A DNA stretch of 35,514 nt from SAR324 cluster bacterium (GCA_015232315.1 JADFZZ010000042.1:1-35514), one strand, 5' to 3'. Counted from the stretch's first letter, positions 15,786 through 24,006 are shown. The notes: generated by a model from the sequence alone, not told the origin. Numbers and translations: made by a program.

Positions 15786-16325
15786 TTAAAACATAAACCC
15801 CAGGATAACCATTAAATTGGAATACTGACGTTCCACAACTATTGAAGATCCGTCATCAAAAGTAAAGATTTCTGAGTTTGTGGATTCCTCCTGCCAGCCA
15901 ACAGAAAAAAGATAAATACTATATTCAAACATATATCCCACGCTGGAACGCACTCCTGTCAGAAATGCGGTTCTGTTTCTTCCCTGAATCGAGTTTTCCA
16001 GACTGTTTTTTAGTTGGACACTGTGCAAACTCTCCAAAGTCCCGCTACGCGCAAAAAAACCACCAAGCTGGATTCTGAGATAAAGTGGTTGCGAATTTTC
16101 TACAGTATGTTTGAAATTCTCATCGGTCAGATTTTCTGTGTCACGGGATGTTCCAAGGGAGATAAAGTCAAACAACCACACTTCAATGGCGAGTCCCCGC
16201 CGGAGAGAGGGTTGACTGGCTGCATAAACGTCAGTTTCCAGGGAAAAAGTACGGGCATTGAGCAGAGAGGGACTCAGGATAAGCCCTAAAAAGAGCATAA
16301 AACTTAAAAACAGGAAGGTTCTCAT
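15786..16325 (-). CDS. Small secreted, probably outer-membrane protein
   Basis: 179 residues from the ATG at 16325, which has GGGGA five bases upstream; an in-frame start at 16370 would overlap the upstream gene and add a non-signal-like leader. The signal peptide MRTFLFLSFMLFLGLILSPS with NARTFS is followed by alternating beta-type sequence ending in SNLMVILGFMF. A terminal Phe preceded by alternating hydrophobics is the usual signal for beta-barrel insertion by BamA. Family not recognised. It is 38 bases downstream of another protein of the same kind and probably in its operon. Confidence 0.65.
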   Translation of the reverse strand: MRTFLFLSFMLFLGLILSPSLLNARTFSLETDVYAASQPSLRRGLAIEVWLFDFISLGTSRDTENLTDENFKHTVENSQPLYLRIQLGGFFARSGTLESLHSVQLKNSLENSIQGRNRTAFLTGVRSSVGYMFEYSIYLFSVGWQEESTNSEIFTFDDGSSIVVERQYSNLMVILGFMF

Positions 16326-16363
16326 GGCCGGTCCCCAAGGTGGCAAGACGATTAAACAACGAT

Positions 16364-17095
16364 TTACCAATGAGCAAAAACGGCAACGCTGAATCCTCCG
16401 GTCAATGAAACGGCCTCATGCTGCACCTGATTATTTCGGGTGGTCGGAAGGCTGCTGGAAGTGGCTTCGGCCGTGATGCTCAAAAACTGAAATCGCATTC
16501 CCACATTTTCCAGAATCCAGTCCACTCCGATTTTCAGAACCTGGGCAGGAATGGTGATGGTGGAACTTTGATTGCTACGGAATCCTGTCAGCGTATCATA
16601 CTGGTCATCGTCCCGTTCACCGCCATTACTGAAAGCCTGTGTTGATAAATAAGTTCCTGTCAGAACTCCAAAAAATGGTTTCCATCCACCACTTTCATGA
16701 TTGCCGAAATACATGTTCAATCCGGACAATACACCTGTTTGAACGGTTTGAACAACATCTCCGATTTTAGTGTCCTGATCATCCAGACTCCTGGTGAAAA
16801 AAGTGAAGTTCTGTCTGCTGGGGGTGGTGCCAATGTCCACCTCAAAACCAACCACACCAAACATGATCCACTCGAACATCAGATCGGTAGCGATCATGGT
16901 ACCGGTATAAGTTTCCATGACAGGTTCCTCGGCTGTTTCAGCGGTTTCATCAGCAAACCGCTGCGTTTCATACAGATAATTGATATCACTGTTGAACCGA
17001 TTGAGACCCAGTTTCATATTTTTGGTTTTTTTGGCGCCATAGGCTGTTCCTGTCAACAGGAGCAGTCCCATCAGTAGCAGAATGAAATTACGCAT
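16364..17095 (-). CDS. Secreted, probably outer-membrane beta-barrel protein
   Basis: 243 residues. The signal peptide is MRNFILLLMGLLLLTGTAYG, with cleavage probably after AYG. The mature part alternates hydrophobic and polar residues (GTMIATDLMFEWIMFGVVGFEV) and ends AVSLTGGFSVAVFAHW, with a terminal aromatic as in outer-membrane barrels. Its size fits an 8-stranded barrel. Family not recognised. It heads a two-gene minus-strand unit with the similar protein at 15786..16325. The 226 bases upstream hold no gene. Confidence 0.65.
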   Translation of the reverse strand: MRNFILLLMGLLLLTGTAYGAKKTKNMKLGLNRFNSDINYLYETQRFADETAETAEEPVMETYTGTMIATDLMFEWIMFGVVGFEVDIGTTPSRQNFTFFTRSLDDQDTKIGDVVQTVQTGVLSGLNMYFGNHESGGWKPFFGVLTGTYLSTQAFSNGGERDDDQYDTLTGFRSNQSSTITIPAQVLKIGVDWILENVGMRFQFLSITAEATSSSLPTTRNNQVQHEAVSLTGGFSVAVFAHW

Positions 17096-17321
17096 AAAAC
17101 CTTTGTTGTTACCGGATTAGAGATAGGATGGAAATTCCCTTGGTTTTTAGATCGGCAGAACTTCAAAAATCTTTAATCATCGAATGATTTTTATGGAACC
17201 CGGGCTTTCCTTGAGGCGGGAAGGTATCAGGCCGTGTCGTTAATCAGGCCTCAAACCACTGATATTGTGGAAACTGTATCATTCAGCGAGAAGAAGTGCC
17301 TGAGTGGTTGACATTGGCGGC

Positions 17322-18116
17322 TCAGGGAGATTCTTCTTGCGGACTTAATTCTATTTGAAGGATATGCCATTCCTCTGTTTGTTCAGAGGGTTGTCGGAGG
17401 AGATTCATGTTCACAATCCTTGATCCCAGTTTGCCTTTCACCTGGATCTGGATTTTCGCGGTAGGTGGCTGGGCACTGAAATCAAAATCCATTTCCGGTT
17501 TTTTTGATTCCTCAAAATCGCCAATTTGTTCCAGCAGTGGTTGATGATGCTTTAATTGCTGAAGAGCTGTTTGATAGGCGGAGGACTTTTTGATGATGTT
17601 GTCCTGAAATAAAATGGCTCCAAAGAAAAAACCAAACAGGATCAGATTTGCCAGCAGTAATCGCATCGGAACACGCAAAGCTCCGGGATGATCAATCACC
17701 ACAGACTGAACTGTTTTATCACCCCATCGCCTGGCATAGGGGTCCATCAACAAAAATAGGACTTCTACAGGCAGTAAGATCAGAAACAGGTTCCTAAATA
17801 TTTTTGTAAACCAGGCGGGTTGGTTTTCAATAGCTTTCAGGTTGCGCAGACTCATGCCCAGAATCAGTTTACCGGGACTGTTGAACGGAAAAATATCCCG
17901 AAGAATAAGCCATGTCAGCAGTCCACCATAAAAAACCACAAGATTGGTAGATTGGGGTGTTGTGCTCAAATCCCAATTATCCGGTTTGAACAGTTGATTG
18001 GCGCTATTGATCATCAACACTCCGATGATGAGATCAAATAAAAAACCAAACACACGTTTGCCTTTGGAGGATATTTTAATTTTTTCAGGAGCTGAGGCGG
18101 TGTTTTCTGAGGACAT
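17322..18116 (-). CDS. RDD-family membrane protein with Coa1-like C-terminal domain
   Basis: 264 residues. Residues ~12-140 form an RDD domain: KRVFGFLFDLIIGVLMIN, a second helix LVVFYGGLLTWLILRDIF, then SPGKLILGMSLRNLK, and a third helix near LILLPVEVLFLL. After a further helix (~153-170) a soluble tail (~170-260) contains KSSAYQTALQQLKHHQPLLE, QIGD, PTAKIQIQVKGKLGSRIV and EEWHILQIEL. This pattern resembles the Coa1/Tim21-type domain of cytochrome oxidase assembly factors. It is divergent from ctaB across a 284-base gap, so a role in cytochrome oxidase assembly is a reasonable inference. No cysteine or His metal motif is visible. Confidence 0.7.
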   Translation of the reverse strand: MSSENTASAPEKIKISSKGKRVFGFLFDLIIGVLMINSANQLFKPDNWDLSTTPQSTNLVVFYGGLLTWLILRDIFPFNSPGKLILGMSLRNLKAIENQPAWFTKIFRNLFLILLPVEVLFLLMDPYARRWGDKTVQSVVIDHPGALRVPMRLLLANLILFGFFFGAILFQDNIIKKSSAYQTALQQLKHHQPLLEQIGDFEESKKPEMDFDFSAQPPTAKIQIQVKGKLGSRIVNMNLLRQPSEQTEEWHILQIELSPQEESP

Positions 18117-18400
18117 TATTAAACCTTGATGGATGCTTGTAGAAATAATTGATTAATCCCGTGCAGAATAGATAAAACATAGAGATTGTTCAAGTAGAGA
18201 ATCTCTCTCAATGAAGTTCAGCTCAGGATTATAAAGAATAAGCTTTTGTCTTGCTATCGGGAAAAACCTTCTGTAGTACTTCCGCAAATTTCCCAGTCGT
18301 GCATCTCCTGATGCGTCATCATTCTGCGCTTTCCAGCAGAGTCCAAACTCACATGGGTTTTATGAAAAACAAGGCCATGGTGGCAAATGATATCATTTCC

Positions 18401-19273
18401 ATGACTTATTCTAAAAGTGTGTCTTATCTGGCTCTTACCAAACCACGCTTGCTCATGCTGGTGGTAATGACCACGCTGGTCGGATTTCTGCTTGCTGTCC
18501 GTCAGGATCATCAATGGTTGCTGATGTTTCATCTGCTGTTGGGAACCACGCTACTTGGTGGCGGAGCGAATTCGCTGAATCAGTGGTATGAATGGGCTCA
18601 GGATTCCAGAATGCGCCGAACCGCGGAACGCCCCATCCCTTCAGGAAAATTATCGAGGGAACAGGCCTGGTTGTTTGGCGTGACCATTTCTGTCACAGGC
18701 TTGCTCTATCTTGCCATGGCGGTGAATTCTTTGACTGCGCTCCTTGGTTTTTTGTCATGGGGAATTTATCTATTCTGGTATACGCCATTGAAACAGAAAA
18801 GTGTTCTGAATACATGGATTGGAGCCATCACCGGTGCTCTGCCACCTGTCATGGGCTGGACTGCGGTTGAGAATTCAATGGGAACCATCGCGCTTTGTTC
18901 CTTCGGGATTCTTTATTTCTGGCAATTACCTCATTTTTTTGCCATTTCATGGTTATGCCGTGATGATTATCAGAAGGGCGGATTCAAAATGCTGTCGATG
19001 GGGGATAATGAAGGTTCAGCGACAGCCCAACAGATGTTGCTCAATACACTACCTTTGATTGTCTTTAGTATTATCCCTTATATGACAGGATTTTGCGGAG
19101 ACTCTTATATGCTGACCAGTATTATACTGGGCGGTATTTTTTTGTTTGGTGTGGGACGTTTTTATTATTTCAGAGATAATATCAGCGCCCGCTGGGTGTT
19201 TATCATCTCAATCATTTATCTGCCAATTCTATTGTCTGTGATGGTGGTGGATCGAATGCCAATATTAACTTGA
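18401..19273 (+). CDS. ctaB: Protoheme IX farnesyltransferase (heme O synthase)
   Basis: 290 residues from the ATG at 18401, the usual length. The frame is open to 18251, but codons before MTYSKSVSYLALTKPRL are unlike the family; ATGs at 18353, 18362 and 18377 remain possible. It is a UbiA-superfamily integral membrane enzyme that farnesylates heme B to heme O for the oxidase encoded downstream. The first Asp-rich site is in NQWYEWAQDSRMRRTAERPI, and the second polar loop is CRDDYQKGGFKMLSMGDNEG, in which the DDY and following residues fit CyoE/CtaB rather than UbiA. About nine membrane helices. It is the first gene of the cytochrome c oxidase operon. Confidence 0.93.
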   Translation: MTYSKSVSYLALTKPRLLMLVVMTTLVGFLLAVRQDHQWLLMFHLLLGTTLLGGGANSLNQWYEWAQDSRMRRTAERPIPSGKLSREQAWLFGVTISVTGLLYLAMAVNSLTALLGFLSWGIYLFWYTPLKQKSVLNTWIGAITGALPPVMGWTAVENSMGTIALCSFGILYFWQLPHFFAISWLCRDDYQKGGFKMLSMGDNEGSATAQQMLLNTLPLIVFSIIPYMTGFCGDSYMLTSIILGGIFLFGVGRFYYFRDNISARWVFIISIIYLPILLSVMVVDRMPILT

Positions 19274-19290
19274 TCATAATCGGGAGATTT

Positions 19291-19395
19291 ATGTCAGAAA
19301 TTTCAGAGTCAGACGACTTGGCAAAAAAGTCATTTCAAACGACATTGATTTGTTGCTTTGGGTTTATTATTGCCACGGTGTTGTACGTTTTGTAA
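19291..19395 (+). CDS. 34-residue single-span membrane peptide in the oxidase operon
   Basis: A short frame starts 17 bases after ctaB with GGGAG four bases before its ATG. It encodes MSEISESDDLAKKSFQ followed by one hydrophobic helix (TLICCFGFIIATVLYVL) and ends there. Acidic N-terminus plus single span suggests a small oxidase subunit or assembly peptide, comparable in size to known small subunits of bacterial terminal oxidases. No homology can be asserted. It ends 48 bases before ctaC. Confidence 0.6.
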   Translation: MSEISESDDLAKKSFQTTLICCFGFIIATVLYVL

Positions 19396-19443
19396 GCCAT
19401 GGCCATTTGATCATTTTTATCAATCAAACATTAGGGAGAAAAT

Positions 19444-20133
19444 ATGAACATATTTCCAGTCAGTGCCTCAACCTTCAGTGGAGACATAGATGGATTATTC
19501 TGGTTGGTGACGACCTTGGTCGGATTCTGGTTTATTCTGTCTGAATTGTTATTGTTCTATTTAATATTTCGATTCCGACGCAAAAAAGGCGTTAAAGCTC
19601 AATATATTGCGGGTGAGTCCAGAAAAGAGATGGCCTGGATTTTTGTACCGCTCTTTTTTGTGATACTTTGTGATATCAGTATTGATTTGAGAACTCATAG
19701 TGTGTGGCAAAAAATCAAGGAAACACTTCCACAGGCAACAGAGAAAGTACGCGTGATCGGGCAACAATGGACTTGGGTTTTTGTGCATCCCGGGCCTGAT
19801 GGAGTGCTGGATACCTCTGATGATATCGAAACAGTCAATGAATTGCATGTAAAAGTTAACACAACAACCCATTATGAATTACAGTCTCGTGATGTTCTTC
19901 ACAATTTTTCAGTACCAGTGTTTCGTCTAAAACAGGACGCTATTCCAGGCCGTGCCATCACAGGCTGGTTTGAAGCCACTCAAACAGGTGAGTATGATAT
20001 CCAGTGTGCTGAAATGTGTGGTATTGGTCATGGTTTGATGGGAGCCAGAATTTTTATTGATACGCAAGAACAGTATGAGACGTGGATGGCTCAAGAAATT
20101 CAAAAACAGCAAAATTATGTAGCATCCAAATAA
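19444..20133 (+). CDS. ctaC: Cytochrome c oxidase subunit II
   Basis: 229 residues. Two N-terminal membrane hairpin helices (~18-42 and ~63-80) are followed by the periplasmic CuA cupredoxin domain. CuA ligands are complete: His153 in VLHNFSVP, and Cys188, Glu190, Cys192, His196, Met199 in CAEMCGIGHGLM. The electron-entry aromatic patch is QQWTWVF. A loop HPGPDGVLDTSDDIETVN is inserted as in several deltaproteobacterial subunits II. No fused cytochrome c domain and no lipobox are present. The Glu of RKEMAW corresponds by position to the subunit II Glu that lines the K-channel entrance in A-type oxidases. GGGAG precedes the ATG. Confidence 0.95.
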   Translation: MNIFPVSASTFSGDIDGLFWLVTTLVGFWFILSELLLFYLIFRFRRKKGVKAQYIAGESRKEMAWIFVPLFFVILCDISIDLRTHSVWQKIKETLPQATEKVRVIGQQWTWVFVHPGPDGVLDTSDDIETVNELHVKVNTTTHYELQSRDVLHNFSVPVFRLKQDAIPGRAITGWFEATQTGEYDIQCAEMCGIGHGLMGARIFIDTQEQYETWMAQEIQKQQNYVASK

Positions 20134-20175
20134 TTTCGTGCTTAGAATTAATTTTAACTTTGATAAGGAGGATCA

Positions 20176-21879
20176 ATGAGTAAAACAGATCATCAGGTTC
20201 ATCCCTCGGATCATGGTCATGGTCATGATCACGAAATGAATTTCTGGAGTAAATATATTTTTCCACTGGATCATAAAATGATTGGTTTGCAGTATTTGTG
20301 GACTGGTCTGTTCATGGCTCTGGTGGGTGGTTTTTTCGCATATGTGTTCCGGATGCAATTGGCCTTTCCGGGAGAGTCTGTGCCAGGTTTTGGTCATGTC
20401 TCACCAGCAAGCTATAATGCGTTGATCACCAATCATGGAACCATTATGATTTTTTGGGTGGCCATGCCCATGCTGGTCGCAGCCTTCGGAAACATCCTGA
20501 TTCCCCTGATGATTGGTTGTGACGACATGGTATTTCCCCGATTGAACCGGTTGTCCTATCAAATCTTTTTTATTAGTACTGTGTTGCTGTTTGTCGGATT
20601 TTTTGTTCCAGGAGGAGCCTTTGGTGGCGCATGGACATCCTATCCACCACTTTCTGCCCGTGCGGAATACAACCTGACTCCATGGGGAGCATCCATCTGG
20701 TTGTTGGCTGTCGCACTTGAAATTGTCGCGTTTCTTCTTGGAGGAATTAATTTTATCACAACAACCATGAACTCCAGGGCTCCGGGAATGAAAATGATGG
20801 ATATTCCCATTGTTGTCTGGATGATCAACATTGCGGTGGTATTATTTATGTTTTCCGTCGGTCCACTGGTTGCTGGCGCTGTGATGCTGTTGTTTGACCA
20901 AACGATTGGAACCAGTTTTTTTGTGCCTTCCGGTGGGGGGGATCCTGTATTATGGCAACACCTTTTTTGGTTTTTTGGACACCCTGAAGTCTACGTAATT
21001 CTTTTACCGGAAATGGGTATTGTCGCGGAAATCATCACCGTGTTCTCCAGAAAAAAACTATTCGGTTACAAGATGATTGTATACACAACATTCATGGTCG
21101 GAATCCTGAGTATGATCGTTTGGGCGCACCATCAATTTATTGCAGGTATTGATCCGCGCATGGCATCCATTTTCAGCTTTACCACCATTTTGATTTCCAT
21201 ACCTATCGCGGTAATCTTTTTTGCTTATATTGCGACATTGTACGGTGGCAGTATTGAATTTAAAGTACCCATGCTCTGGGCCTTGGGGATGATCGCGGAG
21301 TTTCTGCTGGGTGGCGTGACCGGAATTTATCTCGGAGCCAGCGCACTGGATGTCTATTTTCATGACAATACTTTTGTAGTTGCTCATTTTCACTATACAT
21401 TGATCCCCGTAGTGTTTTTTGGCGGCTTTGCCGGAATCACTTACTGGTATCCCAAAATGTTTGGGAAAATGATGAGTGAGACTCTTGGGAAATTGCATTT
21501 CTGGGGAACCACGATCTTTTTTAATGGAATATTCATCCCCTTGTTTTTCCTTGGATTGGCCGGGCAACACCGCAGAATTTATGACTACAGAAATTTTCCT
21601 GATTTGGCTGGAATGCAGGATTTGAGGATATTTGCCACAATGTGTTTGATTGGATTACTGATTTCACAGATCCCATTCATCATTAATTTTGTCAGAAGTA
21701 TCAAAAACGGAGAAGACGCCGGAAAAAATCCATGGAAAGCTAATACCTTGGAATGGATCACCGCATCCCCTCCTCCTCATGGAAATTTTGCTGAAATGCC
21801 AACTGTCTATCGAGGTCCTTATGAATACAGTGTTCCGGGACGCAAGGAAGATTTCTGGCCACAAAATCAGCCTAGTTAA
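20176..21879 (+). CDS. ctaD: Cytochrome c oxidase subunit I (heme-copper oxidase, A-type)
   Basis: 567 residues. Ligands present: heme a His87 (NHGTIMIFW) and His406; CuB His269, His318, His319; heme a3 His404 (AHFHY); cross-linked Tyr273 and D-channel Glu271 in GHPEVY. D-channel entry residues Asn106, Asp117 and Asn124 are also in place (FGN, CDDM, PRLN). The Mg-site HD is in YFHDNTFVVAHFHY. Positions matching the K-channel Ser299, Thr359 and Lys362 of the Rhodobacter enzyme are Ala284, Ile344 and Ile347. The N-terminus is His/Asp-rich (HPSDHGHGHDHE). About twelve helices. A perfect AGGAGG-type site (GGAGGATCA) precedes the ATG. Downstream of ctaC by 42 bases. Confidence 0.96.
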   Translation: MSKTDHQVHPSDHGHGHDHEMNFWSKYIFPLDHKMIGLQYLWTGLFMALVGGFFAYVFRMQLAFPGESVPGFGHVSPASYNALITNHGTIMIFWVAMPMLVAAFGNILIPLMIGCDDMVFPRLNRLSYQIFFISTVLLFVGFFVPGGAFGGAWTSYPPLSARAEYNLTPWGASIWLLAVALEIVAFLLGGINFITTTMNSRAPGMKMMDIPIVVWMINIAVVLFMFSVGPLVAGAVMLLFDQTIGTSFFVPSGGGDPVLWQHLFWFFGHPEVYVILLPEMGIVAEIITVFSRKKLFGYKMIVYTTFMVGILSMIVWAHHQFIAGIDPRMASIFSFTTILISIPIAVIFFAYIATLYGGSIEFKVPMLWALGMIAEFLLGGVTGIYLGASALDVYFHDNTFVVAHFHYTLIPVVFFGGFAGITYWYPKMFGKMMSETLGKLHFWGTTIFFNGIFIPLFFLGLAGQHRRIYDYRNFPDLAGMQDLRIFATMCLIGLLISQIPFIINFVRSIKNGEDAGKNPWKANTLEWITASPPPHGNFAEMPTVYRGPYEYSVPGRKEDFWPQNQPS

Positions 21880-21922
21880 ATTTTAAGGAATTAAATCATT
21901 CATCGTTTTTTCAAGGAGGAGT

Positions 21923-22495
21923 ATGTCACCTATTGCAACAACACGAAGCGCAACAGGAATCCCTACCGGTCGTCTGGCCGTGTGGTGGGTCATTATTTCA
22001 GAAATTGTTATTTTTGGTGGTCTTGTGACCTGTTATCTGCTCATGAGACTTGGAAACCCGGAATGGGCTGAGTATGCATCGCATACCAGCACACCGGCTG
22101 GCGCACTCAATACACTGGTTTTGCTGACATCGAGTCTGTTTGTAGTTATTGCGCACAATGCCGCAGAACACGATCATGATGGAGCCAAAGCGTTTAAATT
22201 CCTCTGGATGTGTATTGCTTTGGGCGGTGTGTTTTTATGCGTCAAGGCCTTTGAATATACAACAGAGATCCATCATGGCTTCACTATCACCAAGAATGTA
22301 TTCTGGTCATTTTATTTCATTGCGACCGGTTTGCATGGCTTGCATGTGATTGCTGGAATGGTGATTATGGCCATTATTTCTTTTGATGTGAAAAAAGGGA
22401 AAAACTTTCAAAGAGTTGAACTGATTGGCGCATACTGGCACTTTGTAGATATTGTCTGGATCTTCCTGTTTCCGTTACTTTACATCGCTAAATAA
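21923..22495 (+). CDS. ctaE: Cytochrome c oxidase subunit III
   Basis: 190 residues, about five membrane helices, so it lacks the first two helices of the seven-helix mitochondrial form, as is common in bacteria. Family landmarks are the start SEIVIFGGLVTCYLLMRLG, a middle ALNTLVLLTSSLF, GLHGLHVIAGM, and the end AYWHFVDIVWIFLFPLLY. AGGAGG lies four bases before the ATG. It stabilises subunit I and its D-channel. A second subunit III homologue is two genes downstream. Confidence 0.94.
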   Translation: MSPIATTRSATGIPTGRLAVWWVIISEIVIFGGLVTCYLLMRLGNPEWAEYASHTSTPAGALNTLVLLTSSLFVVIAHNAAEHDHDGAKAFKFLWMCIALGGVFLCVKAFEYTTEIHHGFTITKNVFWSFYFIATGLHGLHVIAGMVIMAIISFDVKKGKNFQRVELIGAYWHFVDIVWIFLFPLLYIAK

Positions 22496-22514
22496 TGTTT
22501 GATAAGGAGAAATT

Positions 22515-22850
22515 ATGTCTGAAGAAACCAATTCCACCCATCCTCATCCTGTTAAAATTTGGGTGATTCTTTTGATTTTATTCATCATCAGCGTTGCCGG
22601 ACCGATGTTGGGACACCCGATTGTCACACTCATAACGGCTTTTGGAATTGCACTGGTGAAAGCACTGACTGTCGCCGCTTATTACATGCATCTGAAAATT
22701 GAAAAGCATTACATCTGGTATGCGATGTTTTGCGGAGTTTTGGCATTGATTGTATTATTCACAGGTTTGGCTCCTGATATCATGAAAAAGCAAGGGACTA
22801 ACTGGAAAAATTGTATGGCTGACCACTCTTGTGTTCAGCAACGTTTATAG
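22515..22850 (+). CDS. ctaF: Cytochrome c oxidase subunit IV (prokaryotic type)
   Basis: 111 residues with three membrane helices (~14-31, ~36-57, ~67-87) and the family pattern LVKALTVAAYYMHLKIE. It matches the small subunit IV/CyoD-CtaF group found beside subunit III. AAGGAG precedes the ATG 19 bases after ctaE. The C-terminal tail contains two cysteines (NCMADHSCVQQ), which is not typical. Its stop overlaps the ribosome site of the next gene. Confidence 0.88.
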   Translation: MSEETNSTHPHPVKIWVILLILFIISVAGPMLGHPIVTLITAFGIALVKALTVAAYYMHLKIEKHYIWYAMFCGVLALIVLFTGLAPDIMKKQGTNWKNCMADHSCVQQRL

Positions 22851-22858
22851 GAGGTATC

Positions 22859-23446
22859 TTGGTCAATATCCCGCAAACGCATCCCAGAACCCGGTCTTCA
22901 ACACCAGTTCCCAGTGGTGTGGTTGGGGTTTTAATTTTTATTGCCGCAGAGATGATGTTTTTTTCAGCTCTGCTTTCAGCCTATTATATTATAAGGGCCG
23001 GATCTCCAGAATGGCCACCCTGGGGACAGCCTCGCCTTCCGGTTGAAGCCACAGCCGTAAACACAGTCATCCTGTTGTTGAGTGCTGTGGTTCTCCATTT
23101 CGCATATCGTCATTTTAAACATCAAAATAAATCCCGCACAGTTCAGTTATTGACTGTCACTGTTCTGCTAGGTATGATTTTTGTTGGAATGCAGGGATAT
23201 GAATGGGTCAAGTTGATCAGCTTTGGTCTGACCATGACATCCAGTGCTTATGGTGGAGTATTTTATCTGATTATTGGATGCCATGGACTCCATGTTCTTG
23301 GTGGCTTAATGGCACTAATGCAACTGCTGTTCAAAGTACGAAATGATGTTGCCAGTATGCACCCATCCTTTGTTGTTCCTCAAATTTTCTGGTATTTTGT
23401 AGTAGCCTTGTGGCCGCTGTTGTATGTGACTGTGTATCTTTTGTAG
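22859..23446 (+). CDS. Second cytochrome c oxidase subunit III homologue
   Basis: 195 residues from a TTG at 22859, chosen because AGGAGG (22849-22854) lies four bases upstream; the first in-frame ATG (22829) is inside ctaF and would add an unlikely leader. Five helices with COX3 landmarks: IAAEMMFFSALLSAYYIIRA, SPEWPPWGQPRLP, VNTVILLLSAVVLHFAYRHF, GCHGLHVLGGLMAL and the end PQIFWYFVVALWPLLYVTVY. The PEWPPxGxPxLP loop differs from the upstream ctaE product, so the pair is a divergent paralogue set rather than a recent duplication. Translation is likely coupled to ctaF. Confidence 0.88.
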   Translation: MVNIPQTHPRTRSSTPVPSGVVGVLIFIAAEMMFFSALLSAYYIIRAGSPEWPPWGQPRLPVEATAVNTVILLLSAVVLHFAYRHFKHQNKSRTVQLLTVTVLLGMIFVGMQGYEWVKLISFGLTMTSSAYGGVFYLIIGCHGLHVLGGLMALMQLLFKVRNDVASMHPSFVVPQIFWYFVVALWPLLYVTVYLL

Positions 23447-23547
23447 AAGGGTAATTTTCTCTTAAACGCATGTAATCTCAAGGCGTTTTATGGAAGATAA
23501 CAGGATTCAGTGGTTTGAGACGAGCCCCATTTTTCCCATGGAGAAAT

Positions 23548-23787
23548 ATGCCTGTATTAAATTCTTCGTTTTTTATTCGAACTTTGACATTGATGTCCAT
23601 TTTCTTTTACGGGGGATCCAATTCCCTGTGGGCTTGTTCTGTCTGCTTTTCAGCCAAAGGAGAATCTCTTATGGCCTTTTATCTGACAACAGTGGGGCTT
23701 AGTCTCTTACCCCTTTTGCTGATTGGAGGAATTGTAGGATCCCTGTATTACTGCTACCGCAACAAATCTGAAATAACCCCAAAATAA
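23548..23787 (+). CDS. Small Cys-containing membrane protein at the end of the oxidase operon
   Basis: 79 residues from ATG 23548, with GGAGAAAT directly upstream; an in-frame ATG at 23515 lacks a site. A signal-like first helix (~8-25) ends at NSLWACSVCFSAKGES, giving a CxxC pair just outside the membrane. It is followed by a second helix (~41-62, VGLSLLPLLLIGGIVGSLYY) and a short basic tail. Its place 101 bases behind the second subunit III suggests an oxidase-associated or copper/heme-handling role, which is inference. No named family was recognised. Confidence 0.65.
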   Translation: MPVLNSSFFIRTLTLMSIFFYGGSNSLWACSVCFSAKGESLMAFYLTTVGLSLLPLLLIGGIVGSLYYCYRNKSEITPK

Positions 23788-24006
23788 GAGTTTGGTGTTG
23801 ATCTCACCGAATTAAATTGTAACGCTTGGAAAAGTTTAATGAGTTTTTCTGATGTTGGCGTTGTTTTCGCATAAAGTGCAAAAATAATTCTTCTGGAATT
23901 AAGAATTGGATTGGATAAAGTGAAAAAAATTGTTAGTAAAAATAACTTTCCATTGAAAATTAGGCACTCTTTCAGAAATTATGAAAAGTAGTTAACAGTT
24001 TGAATG

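Noticed and set aside
18181-18206. AGAGATT...AATCTCT hairpin upstream of ctaB as a regulatory RNA
   Set aside because: The stem is only seven pairs with a 12-base loop and AT-rich; no riboswitch-like conserved motif was seen.
18251-18400. 50-codon N-terminal extension of ctaB
   Set aside because: The sequence does not resemble any heme O synthase N-terminus, and starting at 18401 gives the usual family length.
23490-23702. 70-residue frame overlapping the small Cys membrane protein
   Set aside because: It is in a different frame from the gene with the better ribosome site and signal/CxxC structure, and it has no recognisable feature of its own.
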